Counted from the stretch's first letter, positions 11,989 to 20,290 are shown. The stretch is DNA of 64,000 nt from Siphonodentalium dalli (GCA_032622095.1 CP136069.1:160693043-160757042), one strand, 5' to 3'. A program made the numbers and translations. The notes: a model not told the origin generated them from the sequence alone.

Positions 11989-12069
11989 TTAACGGCGGCG
12001 GCGTTTGCCGACGGCGTTTTTTTCCACCGGCCTTTCAATAGCCTTCGAAAATTTAGGTAAATTACTCAT
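11989..12069 (-). CDS. Small Arg-tailed basic protein, left copy (26 aa)
   Basis: Mirror of 13269-13349. ATG at 12069-12067 overlaps the TGA of the 73-aa frame, and the protein ends in four arginines. Identical to the right-arm copy as far as can be read. Function unknown; a short DNA-binding or core peptide is possible. Confidence 0.5.
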   Translation of the reverse strand: MSNLPKFSKAIERPVEKNAVGKRRRR

Positions 12070-12287
12070 TTTAGTTCAGTGAATATGTCGTTTGGAGTTT
12101 TCTTTTTAACTTTTCCAATGTTTGTCTTCTTCGCTCTTCCTCCTTTTATCTCTTTAACTTTTATCTTCTTAGATCCGGGTTTCCTTATAAGTTTTTCAGG
12201 TTTCACTTCAGCCTTGGGTAGGTACTTCGAGTCATCGTAGGGTACATATTTTTTAAGATCAAAGTCATAATAGTGCGGAGTCCCCAT
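12066..12287 (-). CDS. Lys-rich basic protein, left copy (73 aa)
   Basis: Identical in sequence to the protein encoded at 13051-13272; it is the first gene of the left-arm cassette and points outward from the palindrome centre. See the right copy for its description. Confidence 0.6.
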   Translation of the reverse strand: MGTPHYYDFDLKKYVPYDDSKYLPKAEVKPEKLIRKPGSKKIKVKEIKGGRAKKTNIGKVKKKTPNDIFTELK

Positions 12288-12323
12288 TCCGGCTAAAGTT
12301 CAAAGTGTACTCTGAAGTAGTAA

Positions 12324-12335
12324 TTTTTATATACG
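12324..12335 (-). promoter_or_regulatory. TATA-like element of the left cassette
   Basis: On the minus strand TATATAAAAA lies about 40 bp before the ATG at 12287, mirrored at 13005-13016. The position fits a TATA-driven early or late viral-type promoter firing outward from the centre. Confidence 0.55.
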
Positions 12336-12403
12336 CCAAAATACCATCCAAGACGTATACCCTTATAAACTGCGGGTCAGTCCTAGTAACGCGCACGTCA
12401 ACG

Positions 12404-12475
12404 CCGCCGGCGGCGGCGGCGGCGGCGACGTATGCGGCGGCGGCGGCGGCGGCGGCGGCGTCTGTTGTTGTTGTA
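12404..12475. repeat. (GGC)n arrays at the inner edge of the left arm
   Basis: Two GGC-trinucleotide runs separated by 'gacgtatgc'. The right arm has only one shorter run (about 12907-12938). The two arms stop matching just inside these arrays at 'gtctgttgtt', so they mark the inner border of the palindrome. Confidence 0.9.
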
Positions 12476-12898
12476 GTTGTTGTTGTTGTTGTTGTCATTG
12501 CAATTATGAGTGATTTCCAATTGCACCACCCCCTCCTTCAACCAGACCAAACTCCGATACCAAATACCATATTTGCACCTCCTCCCTTAGGTTGGAAAGT
12601 TGGTACCTCAAACGTTCGAACAGTTTGAAATGTCGAATCTAAATTTCCAACAGACGGATGGACATCATTTCAGACTATTATTGGTCTAAAAACTACAAAT
12701 TTCACACTAATAACATGTTGGAAAATCAGACAATGAAACAAGTTCAACCTACATGTGGTGTAAAATTCCAACTAATGTGTCGGGCATGACATTTTCAACT
12801 TATTGCTATCAAAGTTGAGGGTGGGGGGCAGACATCCCAGCCCCCTGTCGCCACGTCCCTGTCGTCCTTGTATATAATGCAGGAAGTTCGAACATGTG
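12476..12898. other. Unique spacer at the palindrome centre
   Basis: About 420 bp without an inverted partner. It begins with a (GTT)n run and a 40-codon frame at 12505-12627 starting MSDFQLHHPLLQPDQ, which may be the truncated beginning of another element gene or chance. From about 12590 to 12875 it matches, on the minus strand, the dispersed 'gttggaaattt' repeat at 49732-50100 and 54361-54481: shared phrases include 'cccctgtcgccacgt', 'tagttggaa' and 'gtttttagaccaata'. The centre thus contains a copy of an interspersed host repeat. Confidence 0.75.
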
Positions 12899-13004
12899 AA
12901 CAACAGACGCCGCCGCCGCCGCCGCCGCCGGCGGCGTTGACGTGCGCGTTACTAGGACTGACCCGCAGTTTATAAGGGTATACGTCTTGAATGGTATTTT
13001 GGCG

Positions 13005-13016
13005 TATATAAAAATT
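13005..13016 (+). promoter_or_regulatory. TATA-like element of the right cassette
   Basis: TATATAAAAATT lies about 40 bp upstream of the ATG at 13051. A second AT-rich 'gatatatttta' at about 13408-13418 precedes the ATPase ATG at 13430 and could drive that gene separately. Confidence 0.55.
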
Positions 13017-13050
13017 ACTACTTCAGAGTACACTTTGAACTTTAGCCGGA

Positions 13051-13272
13051 ATGGGGACTCCGCACTATTATGACTTTGATCTTAAAAAATATGTACCCTA
13101 CGATGACTCGAAGTACCTACCCAAGGCTGAAGTGAAACCTGAAAAACTTATAAGGAAACCCGGATCTAAGAAGATAAAAGTTAAAGAGATAAAAGGAGGA
13201 AGAGCGAAGAAGACAAACATTGGAAAAGTTAAAAAGAAAACTCCAAACGACATATTCACTGAACTAAAATGA
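13051..13272 (+). CDS. Lys-rich basic protein of the virus-like cassette (73 aa)
   Basis: Begins MGTPHYYDFDLKKYVPYDD, an aromatic/acidic N-terminus of about 25 residues, followed by a strongly basic Lys/Arg segment (residues about 30-65) with KKIKVKEIKGGRAKKT, and ends in FTELK. No membrane segment or cysteine is present. The composition fits a DNA-binding, core or condensing protein, as encoded by small dsDNA viruses, but the family is not recognised. The ATG lies ~40 bp after a TATA-like box, and an identical copy is in the left arm at 12066-12287. Its TGA overlaps the ATG of the following 26-aa frame (ATGA), which suggests both are read from one transcript by reinitiation. Confidence 0.65.
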   Translation: MGTPHYYDFDLKKYVPYDDSKYLPKAEVKPEKLIRKPGSKKIKVKEIKGGRAKKTNIGKVKKKTPNDIFTELK

Positions 13273-13349
13273 GTAATTTACCTAAATTTTCGAAGGCTAT
13301 TGAAAGGCCGGTGGAAAAAAACGCCGTCGGCAAACGCCGCCGCCGTTAA
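13269..13349 (+). CDS. Small Arg-tailed basic protein (26 aa)
   Basis: Starts MSNLPKFSKAIERPVEKN and ends GKRRRR. Its ATG overlaps the stop of the 73-aa gene by the ATGA arrangement common in compact viral genomes. The Arg tail could be a nuclear-localisation or nucleic-acid-binding tail. It is conserved in both arms, but since the arms are near-identical this is weak evidence of selection. Chance ORF remains possible. Confidence 0.45.
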   Translation: MSNLPKFSKAIERPVEKNAVGKRRRR

Positions 13350-13429
13350 TACAGGACAGATTTGAGGTTATAAGGAACATTTGTATAAAGGAAAGCCATA
13401 TACCCCCGATATATTTTAGTCAAGTATAA

Positions 13430-15154
13430 ATGAAGCACCAGTGTTCAATTTGCTCTAGTGAGTATGTGCGGAACCATGATTTGATAAGACATGTACAATC
13501 TAAGCACACTGAGTTTGTTAACCGACACCCACAGCAGCACCACCAAGCAGCAGCAACAAACAGCAGCAGCAGCAACAGGCAGCAGCATCATCAGCCACAA
13601 CAACCGCCATTACAGCAACACCAGATACTACAACACCAGCAGGGGAAACAGCAACAAAGCGACATAACATCCTGCTTTGATGATTCAATGGCCAATGTCC
13701 AAGAAGATTTTATTTTCAAGCATCCATTCACGGCATGTGTAAGTGGACCGACATCTAGTGGGAAGACGTACTTCGTGAAAACCTTGCTACAAAAGTCTGC
13801 CTCAAAAATATCACCCGCACCTGACAGAATAATATGGTTTTATAAATGTTGGCAGCCCCTATATGATGACATAAAGTATACCGTCACCCCTCAGGTCAAC
13901 TTTATACGGGGAATACCAGCAAACTTGGATTCTCTTATCAACCCCCAGTATAAAAATCTAGTTGTACTCGATGACTTGATGCAAACTTCATCAAAAGACC
14001 AGAGAGTTAATGATTTACATTCCGAAGGAAGTCACCATTTGAACTTATCTTTGATAAGTTTGAACCAGAATTTCTACTACAACAAGGATCCGACGCAACG
14101 ACGAAATTGTCAATATTTGGTATTGTTCAATAATCCAATTGACAAGGGTTTAATTTCAACATTATCAAGACAGATGTATCCTGAATGCCCTCAATGTATG
14201 ATGCGAGAGTTTTCGGAAGCGACGAGTGAACCGTACGGTTACCTACTGGTGGATTTAAAAGCCGCAACCCCGGACACATTACGGCTGCGACAGAATGTGC
14301 TAAAAGAGGACACGAACCAACATATGGGTGAATGGAATGGCATGAAATATAATCTCCATAAGGACAGCGAGCACCCAGATGAACAGAATGTGGTGAAATG
14401 TGATGACAACAATAGCCCGGATCAACGGAATGAGATGAAATATGATGACAGAGATCTCCCTGGTCAACGGGAGTGCATGACATATAATTATAGTGTGCCC
14501 CAGGGTCAACATAATGGCTATACTAAGGACATAAGGACACCTGGTGAGATCAATGAAATTAATAAAGAAAACCATAAAAACATAGGCATTCAAGAAGACA
14601 TGTCGTACCCTTGCAATGACTGTGGGCTTTTGTTCGAAGATCGGCATGATGTCCAGAGACACGTAAAAAACTGGTGTCAAGAAAATAAGTTAAAACGAAA
14701 ATTAACTGAGGACACGGATGATAGTCAGAATAAGAAAATTAAATCGAATGAAGATGAATACTTCAAAAGTTTGTGTGATGAGAGTAGAGATAAAGCACAA
14801 GAAGCATGGAGTGATAACGTGGAAACGTATATGGAAAATGGCTCGACAGAAAAAGAGGCAAAAGTACAAGCTGACAAGGACCTTAAAAGTACAGATCTTA
14901 AAACTGAAGGCATGAGGCTATTTATGAATGTATATGCTTGGACAATAATAAAGAATATGTGGCTGCGCAATGGTACGCTGCACAACAGTGTCATGGATAA
15001 AGTGGAGAAATATATGAAGAATGGTTTTGAAGATCGTGATGCAGTGAAAATGTCAATATTAAAGTACAGACCATTGCTAGAAAAGTTCATGGACGAAACA
15101 AATGACACATCTGACGAAAGTGATGACAATTCGGACGAAAGTGACTGTGAATAG
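13430..15154 (+). CDS. C2H2 zinc-finger / A32-FtsK-like P-loop packaging ATPase (574 aa), intact copy
   Basis: Domains in order: a classical C2H2 finger at residues 5-26 (Cx2Cx12Hx4H); a Gln/His/Ser-rich linker to about residue 80 encoded by CAG/CAA repeats; a P-loop NTPase core at about 95-290 with Walker A GPTSSGKT at 106-113, Walker B LVVLDD at 177-182 and a polar 'SLNQNFYY' sensor-like strand at 210-217; about three diverged ~20-residue repeats rich in KYDD and DQRN at 300-365; a CCHC finger at 395-416 (Cx2Cx12Hx4C); a KRK...KKIK nuclear-localisation-like stretch near 422-437; an alpha-helical region; and an acidic Ser/Asp tail. The core resembles genome-packaging ATPases of Polintons, adintoviruses and large DNA viruses; this is from motif pattern, not a search. 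The open frame suggests recent activity. Last gene of the right cassette, with AATAAA 8 bp past the stop. Confidence 0.85.
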   Translation: MKHQCSICSSEYVRNHDLIRHVQSKHTEFVNRHPQQHHQAAATNSSSSNRQQHHQPQQPPLQQHQILQHQQGKQQQSDITSCFDDSMANVQEDFIFKHPFTACVSGPTSSGKTYFVKTLLQKSASKISPAPDRIIWFYKCWQPLYDDIKYTVTPQVNFIRGIPANLDSLINPQYKNLVVLDDLMQTSSKDQRVNDLHSEGSHHLNLSLISLNQNFYYNKDPTQRRNCQYLVLFNNPIDKGLISTLSRQMYPECPQCMMREFSEATSEPYGYLLVDLKAATPDTLRLRQNVLKEDTNQHMGEWNGMKYNLHKDSEHPDEQNVVKCDDNNSPDQRNEMKYDDRDLPGQRECMTYNYSVPQGQHNGYTKDIRTPGEINEINKENHKNIGIQEDMSYPCNDCGLLFEDRHDVQRHVKNWCQENKLKRKLTEDTDDSQNKKIKSNEDEYFKSLCDESRDKAQEAWSDNVETYMENGSTEKEAKVQADKDLKSTDLKTEGMRLFMNVYAWTIIKNMWLRNGTLHNSVMDKVEKYMKNGFEDRDAVKMSILKYRPLLEKFMDETNDTSDESDDNSDESDCE

Positions 15155-15161
15155 TTAATAT

Positions 15162-15167
15162 AATAAA
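15162..15167 (+). terminator. Poly(A) signal AATAAA after the intact ATPase gene
   Basis: Canonical AATAAA about 8 bp downstream of the TAG at 15152-15154, mirrored in the left arm. Confidence 0.55.
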
Positions 15168-15303
15168 TTGTACTATGTACTACTTGTCATGTTATTTTTC
15201 TCTTTTTTCCCTCGCTCACTTGCTTTTTTCAGTGGCGCTCACCACCGTACCCCCATAGCTTTCCGATGAATGGAAACAAGCCATATTTTTGACTAAATCC
15301 TGA

Positions 15304-15385
15304 ACCGCCGGCGGCAGCGCCGGCGCCAATTTCTTTGCATGCCATAGGATTATATAGTTGCCGCCGCCGCCGCCGCCGGCGGCGG
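15304..15385. repeat. GC-rich self-complementary arrays (right arm)
   Basis: Mirror of 9953-10036, including a (GCC)n/(GGC)n perfect hairpin that is slightly longer than the left copy. Confidence 0.85.
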
Positions 15386-15389
15386 TGGC

Positions 15390-15428
15390 TGGTCGACTCG
15401 CATATATAAGAGAATGCATTGGCACAGG
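15390..15428. other. 39-bp TATATA motif, right-arm copy
   Basis: Reverse complement of 9914-9952, identical in sequence; also found in the MITE at 16312-16350. Confidence 0.85.
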
Positions 15429-15499
15429 ATAAAAAAAATCCCGACTTCCGACTGGATTTGATATAGCGGGTCACATTTATGACTAAATCCTGAATTTTG

Positions 15500-15740
15500 T
15501 TTAATTTTTAAAGTTTTTTGAAATTTGTGAAATTTGTGAAATTTGTGAAATTTGTGAAGTTTTTGAAGTTTTTGAAATTTTTTGAAGTTTTTGAAGTTTT
15601 TCGAAATTTTTGAAATTTTGTAAGTTTTTGAAATTTTTGAAATTTTTGAAATTTTTGAAGTTTTTGAAATTTTTGAACTTTTTGAACTTTTTGAATTTTT
15701 TGAACTTTTTGAACTTTTTGAATTTTTTGAAGTTTTCAAT
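15500..15740. repeat. TTTTTGAA-type minisatellite in the right arm
   Basis: Mirror of the array at 9604-9840, about 12 bp longer. It produces a spurious Lys/Ser-rich frame on the minus strand. Confidence 0.95.
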
Positions 15741-16163
15741 GCGAGTGTCACTTTAACATTATCCCACAGTGTGCGCCATGTGTTACTTTAACATTCATCC
15801 ATAGTGAGTGTCACTTTAATAATCATCCCCAGTGAGAGCCTAGTATCCCTTTAATATTCAAGACTGAAGCTACCCCACCGAGATCATCACGTGATATACA
15901 TGTAGATAATATACCATTCATATGGAGAAGTCTGGATATAACCAGCGGGTCATGTCCGGACATGTCCAACCGGTACAAATAGACCGACGCGTGGGCGGAG
16001 AATATAGGTCAAACACCAACGGTAGTACTGCAGAGAATGTAGGTCAAACTGTCTAGACTGCCACCAAACGGGCGGGGTATCATCATTGATTGGTCAGTAT
16101 AAATATATTACTTCTAAACATCGCGACATAGCAACCGTAAAGGGAATTTCAAATAAACACCAA

Positions 16164-16564
16164 TTAACCCTTTACCCAACAAACCGGCCAAAACCGGCCA
16201 AATAAAGCTTCAACAGCCTAAAATATCTTCGGTCTGTCTCAATAGAACCATACAAATATGGATATCATTGGAACCGGTTCATTGACCACATTGTGATGGT
16301 TACAGTTATGCCCTGTGCCAATGCATTCTCTTATATATGCGAGTCGACCATAGGTCGCCTCGCATATATAAGAGAATGCATTGGCTTAACAAAAAATATT
16401 TTTTTAACACTTTTTACCATTTTTTCTTACATTCTTTAACAATTTTATAATTTTTAATGTGTTAAGCCAATGCATTCTCTTATATATGCGAGGCGACCTA
16501 TGGTCGACTCGCATATATAAGAGAATGCATTGGCACAGGGCCGTTCTGTTGGGTAAATGGTTAA
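16164..16564. mobile_element. piggyBac-like MITE with TTAA duplication and nested hairpins
   Basis: TTAA at 16164-16167 and 16561-16564 flank a 393-bp element. Its ends are inverted: left 'ccctttacccaacaaaccgg', right complement 'ccatttacccaacagaacgg'. TTAA target duplication with CCC-type ends is typical of piggyBac transposons. Inside, two hairpins (about 16312-16385 and 16467-16541) are each built from the 39-bp TATATA motif in inverted orientation and are themselves inverted copies of each other, around an AT-rich ~80-bp centre. There is no coding capacity, so it would need transposase in trans. The 39-bp motif is identical to one in the adjacent palindromic element. Confidence 0.82.
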
Positions 16565-16599
16565 GAGTTTCTAACTCAACATGTCTATACGGGTTAAAT

Positions 16600-17060
16600 T
16601 TATAAAAGTTGATGATTTGACATAACTTGAGGCGTTTTAAAGAAATGATCGTTCGAGGACGACTGCCAAAATATACGCACTGAACAAACTACTAATATAA
16701 CATACGCACATTTGGTTATGAGGGATGCTCAGGGGCACATCACGGGGACTTAATCCAGAAACTGTAATTAAGCTCTATCAGCAATTTACACGCCATATCA
16801 TGATATATGGGGCCATCATAATCGCCAATTTGCCCAAATCTACACTCAACAAACTTCAAGTAATCCAAAAACAAAATCTTGAGAATGGCACTCCAAGCAA
16901 ACACACGAATCCCCACCAGGACACTACACAATACAGCCGACATACCCTCGCTTCATGTTAGACTTAAAACTCTAACGGCCAACACTCTAATTAGACTACA
17001 GTACATTACTGAAAGAACTTGAACTCAGAAAACACTACTGTTCAAAAACAAAACATGAGC
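16600..17060 (+). pseudogene. LINE reverse transcriptase thumb fragment
   Basis: The plus-strand frame from 16725 reads 'LNPETVIKLYQQFTRHIMIY' then 'KSTLNKLQVIQKQ', the typical region downstream of the LINE catalytic palm. After a frame change near 16880 the text continues 'ANTLIRLQYITER', again typical. Both ends are truncated, so it is a dead fragment of a different LINE lineage from the one at 4885-8720. Confidence 0.7.
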
Positions 17061-18261
17061 ACCAGGCCGGCGCGATTTGGGATCTTTTTGTGCTCTGCCG
17101 TTATAATCCCTCTCAATGGCCGTACCCGTAGTATAAGCCATTGAACAATTGTCTCATACAAACAACTAACAAAACTGTTAATCTTGTAAAATTATTACAC
17201 ATCACAGAATCAATTAGTCCACATACCTTTAATCACAAATCACAATCACCAACACATGCGATCGGAAATAATATTACATAGTAATACTTGTCGATAACAT
17301 AGAAGAAAAAACTACATTCTTATAACGAGCATCCATTCTTAAACAGAACACCCGCAGCGGCTCTATGTCCGTGCCTCCCTCATACCAAGAAACAAACATA
17401 TTCGACATACAAAGCGGGTATTCACAAAAATATACCATGCCGCAACTTTGTGGCGATGGCAAGGTTCAATCTCAGAGGATAAACAATCGGGCGGTGAATG
17501 CGGCGTCACTTCGAAATTCACGATCATACAATAACTCCCTATATACCTACCTACCTCACATATGACCATGCAGTCAATCCCTGTCTGCCATTGTGACACA
17601 CACCCTGTATTAAGTTGATCAATTTGATGTTAATGGGCGAGATTAACCAAAAAATATGGTCCCTCTCAGTCCCATTTCAAAGTTCTGTCCATTTCCGTTC
17701 AAAAACATGGCCGGAATCCCAAGAGAAGTTTTCGGCAACATTCCATACTGCATCCTTTATAATAAAATTTGTCATGCCCCATGCGGTACATGTACAGGCT
17801 TAACCAGCTTATAACATTTAGTTGTCAGTATTCAGCGAGAACCAGATTGAGGAGATGCGCCATATAAGCATCTGGTGCTTATTGTGAAATCCTCTTCTTC
17901 CCTTTTAGTCTTCTATACACACGTGTCATATTTCATAATTATGTTTTTTTGGGGGAAGAAATTAATATTGTTAAAACCAGAATCTGACTGACATTTGGGA
18001 ATACTTAGATGCTTTTGCTCAAGTCAATGGTAATGGGGTGGAACTTAGGATTTTCATATATGTATTACTACTTTCTCGGAAAAGTATTATTTATCACTCT
18101 TATATATTTTGCTACTCCACGCATTACCTGTACCTTCGTATTTTTCATCAATTGTGACAATTTTTTTTCCATTGTAGGATTCGTGTGATATACATGTAGA
18201 AATTGATGTAGTGCATATAAATGAACTTTATATGAACAAATTTATCACATTTTGGTCAGCG
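17061..18261. other. No gene recognised
   Basis: Short open frames on both strands at 17270-17800 show no known motif. It may include further LINE debris beyond 17060. Confidence 0.4.
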
Positions 18262-18408
18262 CTATGTCGCTTTTTGTATAAAACAGAAACCAAAGGTTAA
18301 TTGACGTTCAGCAACATCGAGGCTTGCACACCATGATGTCTGCAGCGACGCCCGCACAAATTCGCACAAGAAAACCAATGTCAGAAATGGTAACGCGCTC
18401 AAGATCAT
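18262..18408 (-). CDS. Possible signal-peptide exon or small secreted peptide (48 aa)
   Basis: The minus-strand ATG at 18408 opens MILSALPFLTLVFLCEFVRA, a good signal peptide with a plausible cleavage after Ala-20, then 28 residues to a stop. The nearly identical leader MILGALPFLTMVF occurs at 47870, inside a longer segment of homology (18330-18800 and 47810-48420). A conserved leader with surrounding homology suggests two paralogous secreted genes, of which only first exons can be seen. Downstream exons were not found. It may also be a pseudogene. Confidence 0.4.
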   Translation of the reverse strand: MILSALPFLTLVFLCEFVRASLQTSWCASLDVAERQLTFGFCFIQKAT

Positions 18409-18810
18409 ATATTATATACACATAATGATTGTAATTATAGAATATAAAAAATATTGGTTTCGCGAATGACCAACTCAGAATTCCGTTAAAATAACAATAA
18501 CAACCAGCACCTAATTAACGAACCGGCGGCCGACTCCGCCGTCTCCGACCACAACCCCCAGTGGGCTGGAGAACGAAAAAAGTCTACAAAAGTTGAAATA
18601 TAAGACTTACAAATTATCTTTTCATTTCTTTTATTTGTAATTGACATAGCTTATCACAAACCAAAAATCAACATTATTGACATAACGTTAATTAACGACA
18701 ATAAACGATATTGAAATTCCCAACTACACCTTTAACCGATCTCGGCCTCCGGCTCGCAGTTCGACTTTTAATCATCCCAAAATTTCCCATTCTATAAATA
18801 AAACACCCAT
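18409..18810. repeat. Paralogous upstream segment, partner of 47880-48420
   Basis: Both segments share 'ctcagaattccgttaaaa' and, further out, related sequence around 'ttaccgacctcgg' plus a TATAAA-type word. Similarity is moderate and interrupted, consistent with an old segmental duplication of the 5' region of a gene. Confidence 0.55.
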
Positions 18811-19127
18811 GTTAATGTGGGCGCACACAGCTCTCTAGAATCTCTAGGACAGTATACACGCGGCGCGCGTAATAAACGTCACTGTCCATTGTTAATTGTC
18901 ATTGAGTCCAGAATTGATTACGGCAGACATTTCAGTATATCAAGGAACAAGGTTTACTGCCCAAGGGTGTCTTCGGCCCATATCAAGATGTTCTACGGCG
19001 GGCGTTGAATCTGCCCTTCTCGGGATCTGAGGATGGCTATTTCGATATATTCAGGTATACCACAATGGTACTGACTGAAAAAACTTTCGGGAGGGTACAT
19101 CTCGACGATGATATTGTGGTGTGCCAG

Positions 19128-19303
19128 ATTACTCAGTACACCGCGCCTCATAATGCGACTAGCTAGTACCATGGTGTAAAGACCTATCGTCGCGTGTCGT
19201 ATGTGTTCAAGCCCATATTACTCAGTACATCGCGCCTCATAATGCGACTAGCTAGTACCATGGTGTAAAGACCTATCGTCGCGAGTCGTATGTGTTCAAG
19301 CTC
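19128..19303. repeat. Two-copy 89-bp direct repeat
   Basis: Copies begin at 19128 and 19217 with 'attactcagtaca' and contain 'gcgactagctagtaccatgg'. Only a few substitutions separate them. Confidence 0.9.
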
Positions 19304-19976
19304 CTCTGGAGAATTAGATCAGCACAACTCTGTAGCTGCGATAATTGGTTGCGTCGTTCATCGGATCACTTTCAGGTGTTTTCGAATCTGAATACACAAA
19401 ACACTTTGTTTTGAGCATCAAACGACCCTTTTCATGGTCACATAAATACTCGAACATTGCTATCGATATGTGAAAAATACATATGATTTGTTCATCATGC
19501 TTATGAAATTGGGTAGAATTAAGGTTCACACAAATTCTCAAAGAATGATCGGACATTGCATTAACCATCAACAAAATCAAAATAACCAATTATTTTCCCA
19601 CATGGGTTTTTTTCTATTCATGACCAATGTTCACTGTTTTTCCAATATTAAGCTACGGCTTATGGCATATCTTAAGTAATATTTAAATGACCCTGAAAAT
19701 AGCCGTTTTTTAATGTCATCCGGCATGTTGGACAAAGCAAGTCATTCAGTTTGAATCTAGAAAAATACATGAATGGTTATTTATTCTGGGGAAACGACCT
19801 CATACCTGACCAAGGATCAGAGGAAGGTATTTGGATTCTATAAAACCGGTAACATAACGTTAGAACTCAGCTCTAGCTTCTGTGATTTAAATGATAGTCT
19901 TCGCTGAGTTCGATATTCAAATTGATATAAACAGTTTGCGAGAAATAATATCAGATTTTTTAAAACCATAGACGGA
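19304..19976. other. Unassigned sequence upstream of the protease relic
   Basis: A minus-strand 91-codon frame at 19314-19589 and plus-strand fragments show no known family. It may belong to the virus-like relic that follows, but nothing demonstrates it. Confidence 0.35.
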
Positions 19977-20290
19977 TTGCACTGGAAAAAGAATTGCGAT
20001 TACAAATACGAGGACTCCATTTCATTCCATATTGTGTTCCTACTCTTGACAAAATTTTCGGAAAATTTCGAGATATATTTCGTTAATGAAATACAGAATC
20101 TGATTTCAAAGGAAGTAAGACTCAACTGTGAAGGATGTAAAGTAGATCATCCAAGTCAGACATGACATTACTTTGTCTTCAGACACCACCGCCCAAATGG
20201 ACGGATATGTTAATTCAGATTTGGACATTTATCGAGGTATGGAACACTGGTATCCAGAAATAGAATCGCTTACAATATCAACTTAACTTG
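19977..20290 (+). pseudogene. Relic of a Cys-rich protein of a virus-like element
   Basis: The plus-strand frame contains 'VRLNCEGCKVDHPSQT', followed after a +1 frame change by 'HDITLSSDTT' and later 'GMEHWYPEIESLTIS'. The CxGCxxDHPSQxxHD pattern looks like a zinc-binding signature. It lies just upstream of an adenain-like protease relic in the same orientation. The family name is not known to me. At least one frameshift and one stop break it. Confidence 0.45.

Larger units (their letters stand above)
9266..12475 (+). repeat. Left arm of the 6.8-kb palindrome (long terminal inverted repeat)
   Basis: The reverse complement of 12899-16085. Differences seen by eye: one C/G deletion in the ATPase gene, about four amino-acid replacements in 574, a ~12-bp length change in the minisatellite, and longer (GGC)n arrays near the centre. 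Identity is therefore very high, implying recent formation or continuing gene conversion. Confidence 0.95.
12899..16085 (-). repeat. Right arm of the 6.8-kb palindrome
   Basis: Inverted counterpart of 9266-12475. It carries the only undamaged copy of the ATPase gene, and its outer end meets the TSD at 16086-16091. Confidence 0.95.
9260..16091. mobile_element. Palindromic virus-like (Polinton/adintovirus-type) insertion, 6.8 kb, with 6-bp TSD
   Basis: The element spans 9266-16085. Its left end reads 'tgatgataccccgcc' and the right end is the exact reverse complement; the next base outward differs on the two sides. Immediately outside, 'ttgatt' is present at 9260-9265 and 16086-16091 in direct orientation. 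TG...CA ends with a 6-bp duplication fit retroviral-type/Polinton integrase insertion. The arms (9266 to about 12475, and about 12899 to 16085) are nearly identical inverted copies around a ~420-bp unique spacer. Each arm contains, centre to end: TATA-like promoter, 73-aa ORF, 26-aa ORF, ATPase ORF, poly(A) signal, GC-rich arrays, a 39-bp TATATA motif, a TTCAAAAA minisatellite and a ~330-bp terminal segment. No integrase, polymerase or capsid gene is present, so it is non-autonomous. Because the TSD flanks the whole palindrome, the palindrome apparently integrated as one unit. Family naming is inference. Confidence 0.85.

Noticed and set aside
9260-16091. Interpretation as a simple local inverted duplication or pure assembly artefact
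   Set aside because: The direct TTGATT flanks outside both tips and the arm differences argue against it, although reads are still needed to be certain.
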